DNA of 64,000 bases, taken from assembly GCF_040054535.1 (NCBI RefSeq), contig NC_090780.1:15323001-15387000 (forward strand). Reading direction: 5' to 3'. A model generated the notes under the pieces. That model made no database searches. It was given only the letters and a program-made list of their open reading frames with translations, and was not told the DNA's origin. Source of the stretch: Antennarius striatus (lineage: Eukaryota > Chordata > Actinopteri > Lophiiformes > Antennariidae). Position numbers and translations under genes: made by a program. Shown one piece after another: positions 28,357 to 40,829 of this stretch. Within the stretch, counting starts at the first letter, position 1. Every line of letters starts with the position of its first letter.

Positions 28357-31170
28357 TTTGTGTCATTTTTATATGCTTGAAGTTGGCCCTGATTTTCTGT
28401 TTCCAAGTGGGAAAATTACGCGATAATCGTTTTTGAGCAAGTTTCCGTTGTTACACCATTGGAAATGGAATCATGGGTGCTAGATATATTAAATGTATTA
28501 ATCCTGTTTAACCCTCCTCTAGAAAAGTCAGAGCCATTTCTTTTGGCATCAAGACAACGACAAACATTGTAAAGCTCTACAGATCCTATATCCAGTCTTT
28601 TTTTCTCGCTTCTTACCAATTGCAAAAATTGTTTTAGTGTTCCCATTTTCATTTAGAAGAGACTTAACCAGTTTTTTGAACTTGACCCAGTTTAAACAGA
28701 TTAAGTTCTAGATTTTAAAACACTTTTTCTTTAATGTTTAAGAGTCTTAAGTGTAAATTTTCAATGTGGTTGTTACTTAGAGAGAAAAACCAAAACTATG
28801 AAATGTGTCTTTGAACAGTTTCACATATAAGACAGCTGTAGTACAATAGATTATATTTCTAGTAAACAAGGTTTAATGTGATCTAAATGAAGAAGTACTG
28901 AAATGCTTTAGAATGGTATTACAACCACCAGTAAAGCTCTAAATGATGTGCACCTGTTTCACACATCTCAGTGGTGTAACAATGAAGAATTGCCTTGAAC
29001 GTTTGACCTTTTAGCTCTTGAGCAGGAGACAAACCTACGCCTGGTGTCCTTTTTGATTTGTATATTCTTTTAGTCTATTTTATCTGGATCTAAGCTTAAG
29101 CCAGCACTCCCTTAACACCAGTTTATTATTTTGGTGGTCGCCTGCTTTCCCTGGTTGGGGCTTCCTCTTCTGTTACACATGTGAAAATATTTACACTTAC
29201 AGATACGTCTCACCCTGCCATGATGTCTAGTTTTTGTGTGAAAGCAATTTTTTTGTATTTATTGTTAATTTATTCTGCAACCAACATGATTCACTTTTAC
29301 TGAGTTTGGACAGACGCTGCTTATGAGGAAATTTGTATTTATTGATGTGTTTTGGGGGTGTTGCATATATTTAACAAACATTTGTGGATCAGAAATGCTT
29401 GCTTTAATTGTCAAACCTTACTTGTTTTTAATGTATATTCAATGGTACACAAGTTGTAGCCCCATGATGCGCTGGCAACACGTCAGGGGTTACCCATCCT
29501 TCACCCGCAGCCAACTGGGAGACACTGCACCGTCACCCGTGACCCACTAGGTAGAAAAGCAGCTATAGACAAGATGATTATAGTCATCTCTTCCCTAAGA
29601 CAATGGATGGATGGTACACAAGTTTTCATGTATTTTTGAGATGGAAAGACTGAAAAGGAAAATTGAATGTGCTTTATTCAGTAGGCCTTCTTTTTCTGCA
29701 ACAGTCTGAATTTACAGGGTAAATACAAGCTTTTAATACAACGTAGCATAGAGCATTAACTGCTTAAAGATATAGTGGAGCCTGGAAGCTGCTCTTTTAG
29801 TCTTTGTGATGGCTGGACTGGCTAGGTGTGGTAGATAAATACTTTCCTACTTTATCAAAATATGTGTTGGGCTTTTTCAAGCCAGCAGTATTTTAACCTG
29901 TAATGAGACTCAACTAGCCTCTAGTTTTACTTCAGTTAGGTTGGTGTATTATTGGGCAGCTCACCAGATTCAGATCGAGAAATGCAATAAAAACTACCAG
30001 CTGGCACTTGGTCACTTTTCTCAACAAGAAGCATGTAACATCAAGTCCACCAACTAACGCAACCTTTCCAAGGATATCAGTAGCTACTATATGTTCCGAA
30101 ACTTGTGAAATATGTAAAGTTGATATGGGAGAGGGAATACTGAATCCCAAACAGCAGGGGAACGCTGTGAAAAGAGCCATGTCAGAGTTCATTTTTATGA
30201 AAGATGCTACATTTTTGTGAATAATAACACAGATTGTTTGTTTTTATGTACATGTTGATCATTCCTTAATGTTTTATTAAAACCTCATATGTGATCTTGT
30301 CATTAATATACAGATATATTATTTTGTGTGAATGGAGAAGTCGTTCTAGAACAGCTTTCTTAAACCATTCTTTATTTGATCTCATACTGAAAAGAAAAAA
30401 GTGATTTTAATAGGTGCAAACAAAATATTTCTGTACTTCCTTCTGTCACTCCCCAGTGGTTAAAAATATTTGAAGAACTTCTTTTATGAGACACACCCTT
30501 CCCTTTCCAAAAGTTTCTGATGTTAACATGATGCTTCACTTCAAATGTAGGTCACATTAGAGAAATTTTGAAAGGCACTGCTTTTGTTTTATATTTAAAA
30601 GATAGATTTATACTAAAAACATTTAAAAATTTTGCTGAAACAACTAATTGAAAATTTTGGTTTCAGTGAAGATGGCATTGAACAAAATAAAAAATCCCAA
30701 GTTTAATATTTTCACCTAAAATCAATAGTATTTTAGTATTTTTTAATCACAATTGAGGTAAAAGCTTGAAAAAAAAAGTCATCGCAGCTGTTCTACAGAG
30801 TTCAACAGCGTAATTTCAATTACACCCAGAAATGATTATTTTATAGTGCAGACTAATGTCTTTATGCAACAATCAGAGAAAATACATTTTACACACATAT
30901 AACGCCAAACTTATATCTGAATTCAAATAATTCATTATGCTAAAACACTAGTCTCATTGGTACAAATTGGGACATCGTATTTGAATAAAAACATAAAATA
31001 GTCTCTGTGTATTCATTCTTAAATAACTATAATTATAGAATTTTAATGCATAAATCTATATAGAAAGAATATGGGCTGATACTGTATTAAGCATTGTAAT
31101 GCACAGTTTAAAATGGTTTTAGTTACTGAATATTACGAAAAGGGATTGGATATAACAATACTTCCCTTTT
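28357..31170. other. b3galt6 3' UTR and intergenic DNA
   Basis: Low-GC sequence with no further coding region. Candidate poly(A) signals are ATTAAA at 30276-30281 and AATAAA near 30687, which would give a long 3' UTR. At about 29455-29615 lies a repeat fragment related to the 3' part of common fish SINE/LINE tails (ATGATGCGCTGGCAACACG through GGATGGATGG). Confidence 0.45.
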
Positions 31171-31260
31171 AAGATAGGATAAGATAAACCTTTATTCATG
31201 CCACAGTGGGGAAATTTCCACAATTACTGCAGCAGAAGGTAGTTACAGAGAATAGAAGAA
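31171..31260 (-). mobile_element. 3' end fragment of a fish LINE/SINE
   Basis: GATAGGATAAGATAAACC, followed by TTTATTCATGCCACAGTGGG, is the familiar minus-orientation tail of a teleost retroelement. Only about 90 bp is recognisable. Confidence 0.45.
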
Positions 31261-31429
31261 AACGATAGAAATTATTTTGGAAAGAATGGTATTTAAGATC
31301 TAGATTATTTAATATAATGTATAGTGTTATTTTTTGTTTTACTGATCAACTACTCTTGAATTTTTAATTTTGTGTTTGCATGACTGGAATAAATATTAAA
31401 TTTCTGTTTCCAACTGAGCTTCAAGTTTC

Positions 31430-31503
31430 TGGGGATCATCTGATTTCTACACCATCATCTGATTTCTACACCATTTCTACACCATCATCTGATTTCAACA
31501 CCA
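31430..31503. repeat. short tandem copies of a CATCATCTGATTTC unit
   Basis: Three near-identical units (CATCATCTGATTTCTACAC and variants) lie directly upstream of the LINE homology, possibly a 5' junction artefact of the insertion. Confidence 0.8.
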
Positions 31504-32512
31504 TCCAGCCCCAGCTCCTGCAGGATAAACTGACCTCCATGGCTGTGGACCCCTACCTCGTGAGCTGGATTACGGACTACCTAACGGACAGACCCCAGTA
31601 CGTCCGTATGGGGGACTGTTTGTCTTCTATGGTGACCAGCAGCACAGGGGCGCCACAGGGGACCGTTCTATCCCCCATTCTCTTCACCCTCTACACATCA
31701 GACTTCAAGCACAACTCGGATACATGCCACATACAGAAGTACTCCGATGACACTGCGATAGTGGCATGTATCCGGGAGGGTGATGAGGGGGGGTACAGGG
31801 CATTGGTGGCTGACTTCGTGGAGTGGTGCCAACAGAACCAGCTCCAGCTCAACGTCTCCAAGACAAAGGAGATGGTTCTGGATTTCCGGTGGGCACCTCC
31901 CTCTCCACAGCCGGTGATCATCAAAGGCAGTGAGGTGGAGGTGGTAGAAAACTATAAGTACCTGGGACTGCAGCTAGACAGCAGACTGGACTGGTCACTC
32001 AACTCCAACTGTGTGTACAAGAAGGGGCAGAGCAGGATGTACTTCCTACGGAGGCTGGCCTCCTTCAACATCTGTCCTAAGCTCCTTTTCATGTTCTATC
32101 AGTCCGTAGTCTCCAGTGTGCTGTCATACGCCATTGTGTGTTGGGGTGGGGGGGCCAGGAAAAGAGATATGGACCATCTGAACAGACTCATCTGCAGAGC
32201 GGGCTCAGTGGTCGGGCTGAGCCTGGACTCTGTGGATATGCTTCTGGAGAGCAGGACCATGTCTAAAATTAAGGCCATCATGAACAACACCAGGCACCCC
32301 CTACACACCACCTTCTCCCAGCAGAGAAGCACCTTCAGTGGGAGACTGCTGTCACACAGCGCCTCCACAGAGAGGCTGAGGTCCTCCTTCGTGCCCCGTG
32401 CCATCAGGGGGTACAATGACTCTCTCAGGAGGAGCGGGGGGGAGGTGGAGAGGTCAGCACGGGGTTGAAAATGGATTTAATTTAATTTAATTTAAATTTA
32501 ATTTTATACTGT

Positions 32513-32557
<45 letters not shown>

Positions 32558-32851
32558 TATTTTTTATACTGTTTTATATTTTAATTAAATTTTATACTGT
32601 TTAGATTTTATTTTATACTGTTTATATTTTAATACTGTAATATTTTTAAATTTTATACTGTTTATATTTTAGTTATAGTTTAGTATATAAGTCCTGTTAG
32701 TGCTGCATGTGTCTCTCTGTTAGTGTAATGTATGTCTTGTGGTATGTCCTGTGATGTCAGTGTTTCCTTTTCTCCTGGTGTTTATCCAGTATTATTTGTT
32801 ATGTAATGCCTGAGCAGTGGATATATGCAATTTCCTCCGGGATTAATAAAG
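31497..32851 (+). mobile_element. 5'-truncated Rex1/CR1-like LINE with an open reverse-transcriptase frame
   Basis: An open frame (31380-32468; LINE homology from about 31497) encodes the polymerase palm and C-terminal part of ORF2. Landmarks are SWITDYLTDRPQYVRMG, GAPQGTVLSPILFTLYTSD, the catalytic box YSDDTAIV and LQLNVSKTKEMVLDFR, then NYKYLGLQLDSRLDWS and a C-terminal VPRAIRGYNDS. The part upstream, including any endonuclease, is missing. The 3' UTR is an AT-rich set of TTTATACTG repeats (32490-32680) ending GGGATTAATAAAG and then the (TATC)n tract. No stop breaks the remaining frame, so the insertion is fairly young. The clade is from memory of family motifs. Confidence 0.85.
32515..32551. 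repeat. (TA)n tract in the LINE 3' UTR
   Basis: About 37 bp of perfect TA. Confidence 0.95.
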
Positions 32852-33030
<179 letters not shown>

Positions 33031-34430
33031 TCTATTGGGACAGATTTTTTTTAAGTTACAGCATTTAGGACCTTGTAATGATAAACACACATTTGATTCT
33101 AAGGAAAACATGCGCAAATTGTGGTCCCAGGAATTAAGTGTGTATGACTATGCATTGATGTAGTGTGAGTGGAATTTCAATTTATGTTCTCTGTTATGGT
33201 GTGTCCAGATTCAGAGCAGCTACAAATACAGTATTTTTCATCCTTTTCTTTTTCTTACTTCTCCCCATTTCCTGCCTCTGCTGCGGGCTCTAGGTGTCCA
33301 GTATTGCTGAGTGGAGTCCTTTAGTCACACCCTGTGGTCAATTAAGAGACCCAGTTGCTTCTCATGTATTTCTGCTTTTTCATTTGAAAATATGTGACTA
33401 GTCCTGTCACTGTACATTTATTCCTAATGAATTCTCTAGGCCACATGTTTCAAGATATAAGTTTATGTTTAAATGGTGTATTTAATGAATTGTACATTAA
33501 TGTCACCTTTTTCAAAGAACAAAACCAAGACAGTGCATTAACTCACATGAAATGACCTACCTGCAAATCAGTGTGACTTCTGCTGCTGTTATTGAGAGAC
33601 CAGTTCAGATATGCGTGGCTTCACCTTGGCAAGTGCTACTCTTATGTCATTTTCACAGCAAAGTCTGTTTCTTTTGTTTTCCATGCAGCTCAAGGAAGTG
33701 TTCCTTTATTTTTGCCAGTGCGAGACTAGAGTTAGTCAACTTGACCTTGCAAATCATGCAGAACGCTGACTACCATTACATTCCGTTATACAGTACATGT
33801 AAATTCACATTGCACATATTCGTCTGACCACTTCCTTTTTTTCTCAACATAGTTAATATGAATTAAAATATTAAGAAAGCAGTCACTATGTGAAGATACA
33901 GTCACACAAAATGTTACTCAATGTTTATTAGTAAATTTTTTACTTGCGATTATAGCAAGCTGCTATCTTGGACAGGTGGCTTTTTGGGGCTTACTCAATT
34001 CGTTTACACTGAGCCACAGTGGCTTAGTCATACTACCTCCTAGTGCAGGCCCAGAGTTTTATCCACGTTGAGAAGTTGTGCCAGTCCATGACGTGCTTTT
34101 TTAATGAGTTTTCTTTTTCTTGGCTGTTGCATGAAACTTATGATTAGTGTTCTGATCAAATGAAAATGATATACACTGATGTTTATTGTATGAGTTCAGA
34201 AGAAGGATGGTTCGAGTCTTTTGTGGTATGCAAATGTATGAAAAAAGGTTGTCAGAGAGATTCGTTATAAAATGCACATTTTATCGCTCAACATTATGCA
34301 AACAATAATACAGAATATGGAAAATTCGGGCTGTGAATGTGGTGCAGTGAATCAGTCATTCCAGTAGATGGCAGCAATACTTGACAGATCAAAACACTTA
34401 AAACGTAAAAGAAGACGTAAACCGCTGAAG
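33031..34430. other. intergenic DNA before tmem167b
   Basis: No gene seen. A pyrimidine-rich block near 33240-33330 may be an unidentified repeat. Confidence 0.45.
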
Positions 34431-34551
34431 GCGGAAGTGTCATCCGAGTGATCGCGAAGTACACTTTTCAGATTTTAATGCATTATGGATTGTTGATTTA
34501 TCGGGAAAAAAGAAACAGTTACATAATATTATCAACGAACAATCAGCGAAT
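34395..34551 (+). promoter_or_regulatory. tmem167b: tmem167b promoter and 5' UTR region
   Basis: TATA-less. A GGCGGAAGTG ETS-type site at about 34429-34438 is followed by CpG-containing sequence and the ATG at 34552. Such sites are common in housekeeping promoters. The exact start is not known. Confidence 0.45.
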
Positions 34552-36752
34552 ATGACAAATGGTAGGTGCATTTTCTTATGTAACTATTAATGAAGGTCTG
34601 CCGTAGACATGCAAGTTAAGCTAGCTAAGGTACTTACTAGATGGATGGCTAGCGTTGAAGCTAGTTTAGCTGTAGACGTGGCCCGTGGTGGTACACTAGT
34701 GGGACCACAGCTAACGTTGTGTTTTCACACATTCATTTCAAAGTTTGACATCCTTGGTGACAAGCTCTCATCAAATATGTTTTGCAGTATATTTGTTTTT
34801 ATTGCCCACAAGGCTTCTTGCTACCTAGCTTTGACAGACGTATCAGTGGCTAATGCGAAAACAAAATTCTCATAGCTTGACGGCCACAGCAGTCTAAATG
34901 GAAAGTACAACCCTAATCTTCACCATATCAGTCTCTCTGGTTGTCTTCCACTGTCTGTGTGGGTGGATGAACGTATGGCAGCTCTCTGTGTTGAGTAAAG
35001 TCAACTGGACTTGTAGGACAAACTTGAAGACGTTTCGCCTTTGATCCAAGAGGCATCGTCAGTTCTGACAGGCTGGTGGGGGAGTTCCTGATGTTTCTCA
35101 TATATTCTTATTATGATTTAACAACTTTGAAGACTCCCACTAGGTTAAATACCTGGAAATCCCCACCATCCTCTCAGAACTGGATCAGCTTCGTGGAGAC
35201 GTGAAACTCCTTAAAGCTTTATACAAATCCAGTTGATTTCCAACATAGAGATCAAGTGGGCTTAAAGCTGTACGCAAAAATACTCAACTACGTTGTATAA
35301 TGATTGAAAAATCTACTTTTTTATCATATGTTATAATACACAAAATAGTTTATATGGTTCAATGCAATAACATTCAACACAACATTTTCAACAACATATA
35401 CTCAAATTAGATGACACTGTTTCAACATTTCTAGCAATACTTAGCATCAGCTTTCCTTAACCCTTAGGTACCGATTAAAATGGCTCTACACCTTAGCCAA
35501 AGAGACAAAAAATTGACATTTTATAAAAGTGTTAAAAAAAATTGTAATACAGAAATATATATTTTTCTTTCAATGCACCAATCTTTTACATTACTTCAGC
35601 CCTATCCATAGATATAAAGTTGTATTTATTATTTTATATGTCTATATGGAATTTGCCATTATAACCTTTTTTTCTTCCAATGGGAAAAACACGAAATGTG
35701 GAATATTTCCAGAAGTTAGTGCACAGTTAAATACTTCTGCTAAAGATATTACAACCTTGACCATACCAATAATTGGTAGGATTATTAACTTTAATGCATC
35801 ATTAGTTTTTGGTACAATGAGAATTTTAACTTTTCTGAACACTTTAACCAAAGAGACAAAAAATTGACATTTCATAAAAGTCTTCAAAAAAATTGTAATA
35901 CAGACATATATTTTTTTCTTTCAACGCACCAATCTTTTCCATTACTCCAGCCCTATCCATAGATATAAAGTTTTTCCATTATTATATATGTCTATATGGA
36001 ATTTGCCATTACAACCCTCTTTTTCTTCCAATGGGAAAAACACAAAATGTGGAATATTTCCAAAAGTTAGTGGACAGTTAAATACTTCTGATAAAGATAT
36101 TACAACCTTGACCATACCAACAATTGGTAGGATTATTAACTTTAATGCATTATTAGTTTTTGGTACAATGAGAATTTTGGCTTTTCTAAACACTTTAACC
36201 AAAGAGACAAAAAATTGACATTTCATAAAAGTCTAAAAAAAACATGCCATACAGAAATATTTTTTTCTTTCAGTGCATCTGATCTTTTCCATTACTTCAG
36301 CCCTATTCATAGATATAAAGTTTTTTTTATTATTATATATGTCTATATGGAATTTGCCACGACAACCCTCTTTTTCTTCCAATGGGAAAAACACAAAATA
36401 TGGAATATTTAGAAAAATTTGCATATGATTAAATATTTCGGCTAAAGATATTACAACCTTGACCATGCCAGTAATTGGTAACAATATTAACTTTAATGCA
36501 TAATTAGTTTTTGGTACAAAGAGAATTTTAAAGTTAATGAACACATTGGCTAATGGTCCAAAACGGATCATGTCATGAAATTGTATGCGCCTCGCCATGG
36601 CAACGTGTCCGGTGCAGACAAACAAAAATGAGACCTTCGTACAACTATATATTTTATTATACATATAAACATTTCAACATTCATTAAATTTCAAACATAA
36701 GAACAATATTTGTGCAGTGTATGCCGTGGTATGGTATGTTTTGTTGTTGTTG

Positions 36753-36801
<49 letters not shown>

Positions 36802-39800
36802 CGTGCGTGTGTGAGAATGAATGTTTACTGGCACTTGAAACACGACTCACAGATAATCTTGTAGTGCCTCTTGCATGCATGTGCGTGACACTTTGCGCAC
36901 TGGCTCCACACTCCCTTCTGATCAGCGCACAGCACACGCGAGTCTTACGTGATTTGGCCGCGACCGGCTGTGGCTCCTCCCCTCCCCATCTTCCTCTTGA
37001 TTGGCCCGGCCCTGGACTTCACGGACCAGGCTCGCCGAAAACGGTGCTCTAGGCATCCGCGGTCGGTTCTCCATTGCTGGGGTGACGAGCGCTGCGCCGA
37101 GCTGCTCCAAAAAAAGGTGGCGTTTCGTGGACCGAGAGCTGTTCCAGCCGGGGTACACAGACAAGAAAAGACGGAAGGCGTTGTAGCAGGAAACATGGAC
37201 CATGTGATAAAAAAAGACACATGGGCCAGCGGCGCGTTTGCCGGCTGCAGGAGTAGGTGCCACAAGCCTGCGGAAGAAAAACAAATTACACGAATGATAT
37301 GCATACAATTTCACACATCCCTCTTGATAAATAGAAAAATATTCAACGAAATAAAGTGCATAGGCTATTGCTATATCGCACAATCAAACGTAGTGAGTAA
37401 CAGTAAATAAATACCAGTAAGTGAAATAAATAAGTGATGCGTAAATACCTGGTCCAGGTGGTCGACGGCTCCTTTGCAGCGATTATAGTCCATTATTATT
37501 TGTGGGGTTTTTTTCCCCGATTCCTGGACCTCTGGTTCCCGGTGTTTTGTGCTCAGGAGAAGCACGTTTGTTTTGTTTTGTTTTTGTTTTTTTGGGATGG
37601 GGGGGCGACGACATATGACACGATCGCTGTCTTCATGCGTGAATCCGAACAACGATGACTGCACTTGCCGCTGTTTACTGTCTAAGAGCTGCGGGGGGAG
37701 CACAGCCAGCCCCCCCAGCCAGCGGAAAAGATGTAAAAAAAAAAAAAAAAAAGTGTCCGTGGTCAGCGTGTGGCCCTGGAGCGATTCAGTGAGCTCCAGT
37801 GCCACACGCATTCCTTGGTTGCGCTCCACCGGAGCTGACGCAGACCTCCCCCTATAAACCTGGAGCCTCCACGCGTTAGAGGTCTGGACATCACACAAAG
37901 CCCAGATTTTGAGTCCGTACTTGGCTGGTTTGGAAGGCATGTATTGTTTGAATGAACAACGGCCCCTAAAAGCGACCATTTATCTACAGTGACTTCTTTT
38001 GATCCAGCAAATTTTGCTGGATCAAAAGAAGCCTCCGCTCACCTATTGGATGAATGGAAATACATATTTTTGCAGGTGTGTAAACACAGACCTGCAAAAC
38101 AAATCATGTCCTTTTTCATGTCCTTCTGTCACACCCACTACCTTTCATGAAGGTAGTTGTTGTGAATGAAGGAACGAAAATAAGAAGAAGGAGGAGTAAA
38201 CAGGAGGAGTAAACACAGACGGTGGGTCTGTGTCTGTGCTGTGGGGTCAATGTGGGGACAGTGGCTTGCTGCAGACAATGAAGATCATGTTGCATTATAA
38301 CATGGCAGCATTATTGTATATAGTAATATATATAATATGCATATATAATATATTAATATATTATATATATATATATGCCTATAGCATATGAAAAATATGT
38401 GGTTATAATGGGAGTCAATGAGACCATTTTTGTACCAATTGGTTCCTGTGTGTACACGGTGACAATCTACTATTCTATACACTTCCAATGACAGGCATTA
38501 AGGAATTTAGAAAATAAAGTTGAAAGAAAATGACTGGCAAAATTTAATATATTTAGCCTTTTAATTGACTGATTTATTGGGAAAGAAAAACATAAAAACA
38601 ACAAAAATGTCACTTTTGGTACCAATCAGTCCCCAAGGGTTAAAGGCCTAAACTTAAAGAAGCTTGAACCAAAAACTGACAAAATGTCCTACCTACAGTG
38701 AAACATTTTGATGGGTGCTGGAAAGATGCTTGGCAGCCACTGACAGTTCTCCTCATTGTCTTCACGGTTATTACTACAATTAGTACCGTTATTACTGTTA
38801 GCACTGTCAACTTCTCTCTCTTTCTGTCTCTGTCTTGTCATTGTTACACACCTCCAAAAATATACTAGAGTCAACAATACGGCTTGTAAACACAGGATTA
38901 ATATTTTTTGCCTTTTTATGTACTGTTATTCCATAGTGTACTCATTCGATGGCATCCTAGTGTTCGGGCTGCTGTTCATCTGCACCTGTGCATATCTCAA
39001 AAAGGTGCCTCGCATAAACAGCTGGCTGTTGTCAGAAAAGAAAGGAGTGTGGGGTGTCTTCTACAAAGGTAGGTTGATGGAAGATGACAGTTGTGTTTTG
39101 ACATCTGTTTGGTATTTTCTAGAGGAGAAAAATATTGTCTAAGTGTAGATGTGTATTTTTAAGGATAAAATACATCTTAGTAAAAGTAAAAAAAAATCTA
39201 TTCTTCCATTCCACTCTATCCAATCGAGCCACCGAACATTGTATACAAGTAAAATTAGGAGCACTGCTATCTGTTCAAGTAAATCTTTAATTGCTATTTG
39301 TATTTATACATTTATGTATATATATATTACAACAGGAAAAGTGTATGTTAAAATTCTTTAGTGAGTAACAAAGTATTTAGAAGATTTTTTTGTAAATACT
39401 ATGGTTATAGTTTGGTGTTAGAGTTTTGCACTAATTCCTGAAGTCTACAGAAATTAGCAGCCTCTCTCCCTTGGTGATGCTTTGGCACACTTTCAAATGT
39501 AATAATCTCTCAAGTACTAGGTCAGATTAATTAATGTAAAGTAACTGGATTTGCAGGTGAAACTGTTTGTCATGCAAAAACTTCCCAAACTTCCCTCGAA
39601 TCTGTTGTGATTGTTCTCATTCTCTGAAACAATCATCCGTTATCACATTTTGGCATGTCGCAGTAGTAAAAGAGCATGACTTCCAAATAACAATCATTGT
39701 TCTGGTGCACATATAGTCAGGCTAGTTTAGGTGTATGTACTAGCTCGATTGTATATAGCGCACTGGGATGGCTTCATGATGTCAAACCATAATTAGTTTA

Positions 39801-40172
39801 ACCTACAGTATATTCTCCTTCAATAAATGGGAAAGCTTATGGTGAAAGGGCCTATAGAGCTCAACATACAAAAACCCTTTGAAGTTAAAAGCAGAGCTTT
39901 ACCTTCAGTTAAAATAGTCAAGTCATCCAATGTAGCAAAGCCAATTTGAGCTTTTTTTTTCAGGAGAATTTCTCATGGAAGACATCCTTAACTGATAACA
40001 CATCTGTTTAAATAGTTTGCTATATTTTTGTCTGTAGTTTTTCTGTAATATTTTTGCTTACCCTTTTATCCATTTACGTCTCCCCTCAGCTGCAATAATT
40101 GGGACACGGCTTCACATTGCTGTGGCAATTTCCTGCTTGACCATGGCTTTCTACGTTGTTTTCTTAAAATGA
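34552..40172 (+). CDS. tmem167b: transmembrane protein 167B (Kish-B type), 74 aa, three coding exons
   Basis: Exons 34552-34561 (only 10 coding nt: Met-Thr-Asn plus one base), 38937-39068 and 40090-40172 join in frame. The start reads [20 protein letters not shown]. Two hydrophobic segments are visible (about 8-25 and 55-73), linked by a basic loop ([20 protein letters not shown]). The end reads AFYVVFLK, almost identical to vertebrate TMEM167B. The Kish family sits in the secretory pathway and has been linked to constitutive secretion in flies; the molecular job is unclear. Intron 1 (4.4 kb) carries a dead piggyBac element and a second inverted-repeat element. Length matches the family (about 74 aa). 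Confidence 0.95.
34994..35240. mobile_element. inverted-repeat element in tmem167b intron 1
   Basis: The left arm AAAGTCAACTGGACTTG, then GAAGACGTTTCGCC and CCAAGAGGCATCGTCAGTTCTGA, is mirrored imperfectly by the right arm. The right arm reads TCTCAGAACTGGATCAGCTTCGTGGAGACGTGAAACTCC, broken here as TCTCAGAACTGGATC, AGCTTCGTGGAGACG and TGAAACTCC, and ends AAATCCAGTTGATTT. A related single arm lies at 41432-41520. The family is common in teleosts, but I cannot name it. Confidence 0.55.
35465..36560. repeat. three tandem copies of a 351-bp unit inside the piggyBac element
   Basis: The marker GAGACAAAAAATTGACA starts at 35502, 35853 and 36204, a spacing of 351 bp each time. Units share long runs such as TTTGCCATTACAACC and ATTGGTAGGATTATTAACTT with scattered differences. 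The last unit is more diverged and grades into the transposase side. Confidence 0.93.
36754..36812. repeat. (GT)n microsatellite inside the piggyBac element
   Basis: A TTG-rich lead, then about 43 bp of GT, then GTGC units. Confidence 0.95.
37993..38031. repeat. perfect 19-bp inverted repeat with a 1-nt centre
   Basis: CTTCTTTTGATCCAGCAAA (37993-38011) and its exact complement (38013-38031) sit at the point where transposase homology stops, so it marks the deletion junction. Confidence 0.95.
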
Positions 40173-40823
40173 TCAAAGTCAGAATGGACTGGAAAAGACT
40201 GGACAGGTGCAGGCTGGGGATGGCCTCATCTTCGTGCGTACGTGTTAATCCTTGTGGTGGGACGCCTCTTGGATTACATGAATGAAGAAACCGCATTGCC
40301 CCTGTGGACCCATGTGAAATACAGGGCCCTTCGTAATAGGAACAGCATCCTGAAACTATCCAACAGGTAACCGAGAGGAGAGATCCTGTTGGATGACATG
40401 GTATCATTTTATAGGGTAGTACTGTTGGTTGTCACCATCCACATGCCACAAATAATTGTATTGAAGATGCAGAAGATCGAAGAGCAGCGTGTACATTATA
40501 CATTATACATCTGTACAACCTAAACTTATCTTAAATGTATATATTTGGAAAAATAAATGACCAAAAGAGATTTGTCAGAGGTTATGTCGGATCAAACTAG
40601 TGATCAATTCTGCTTGCTCACAACTTTTTCTGTTTTTTCTGAATCACTTCTGTCAAGGATTGAGGGGAAGATAAACAAAGCTAATATATGAAGATATACT
40701 TGTGTAGATTTATATTTTACATTTTTTGCATCTCTTCTTAACTGTGCTGTTTTACAGTAAACCTTGGTTCAGGTTTGAAATACACATTTTGCACACATGT
40801 CTATTGTGTTTCCTTTGATATCC

Positions 40824-40829
40824 AATAAA
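40824..40829 (+). terminator. tmem167b: tmem167b poly(A) signal
   Basis: AATAAA about 650 nt after the stop, the best canonical signal, in CCAATAAACAC context. Confidence 0.55.

Larger units (their letters stand above)
35461..38639 (-). mobile_element. dead piggyBac transposon inserted at TTAA
   Basis: TTAA (35457-35460) precedes CCCTTAGG at the left and TTAA (38640-38643) follows CCAAGGG at the right, the hallmark piggyBac duplication and CCC ends. Minus-strand transposase remains run from about 37979 to 36830. They include [58 protein letters not shown] and RRLFLEQLG-like [19 protein letters not shown]-terminal Cys/His-rich stretch appears in a shifted frame near 36940-36840. The N-terminal half, with the first catalytic Asp, is missing. 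A poly(A/T) run (37735-37752), a GT repeat and frameshifts break the rest. About 1.1 kb at the left end is tandem repeats. Confidence 0.88.

Noticed and set aside
37434-37857. Plus-strand frames over the piggyBac transposase
   Set aside because: Antisense to the transposase remains and biased by homopolymer runs.
38310-38380. AT-rich palindromic stretch as a regulatory or replication element
   Set aside because: Simple AT-repeat composition inside a dead transposon explains it.
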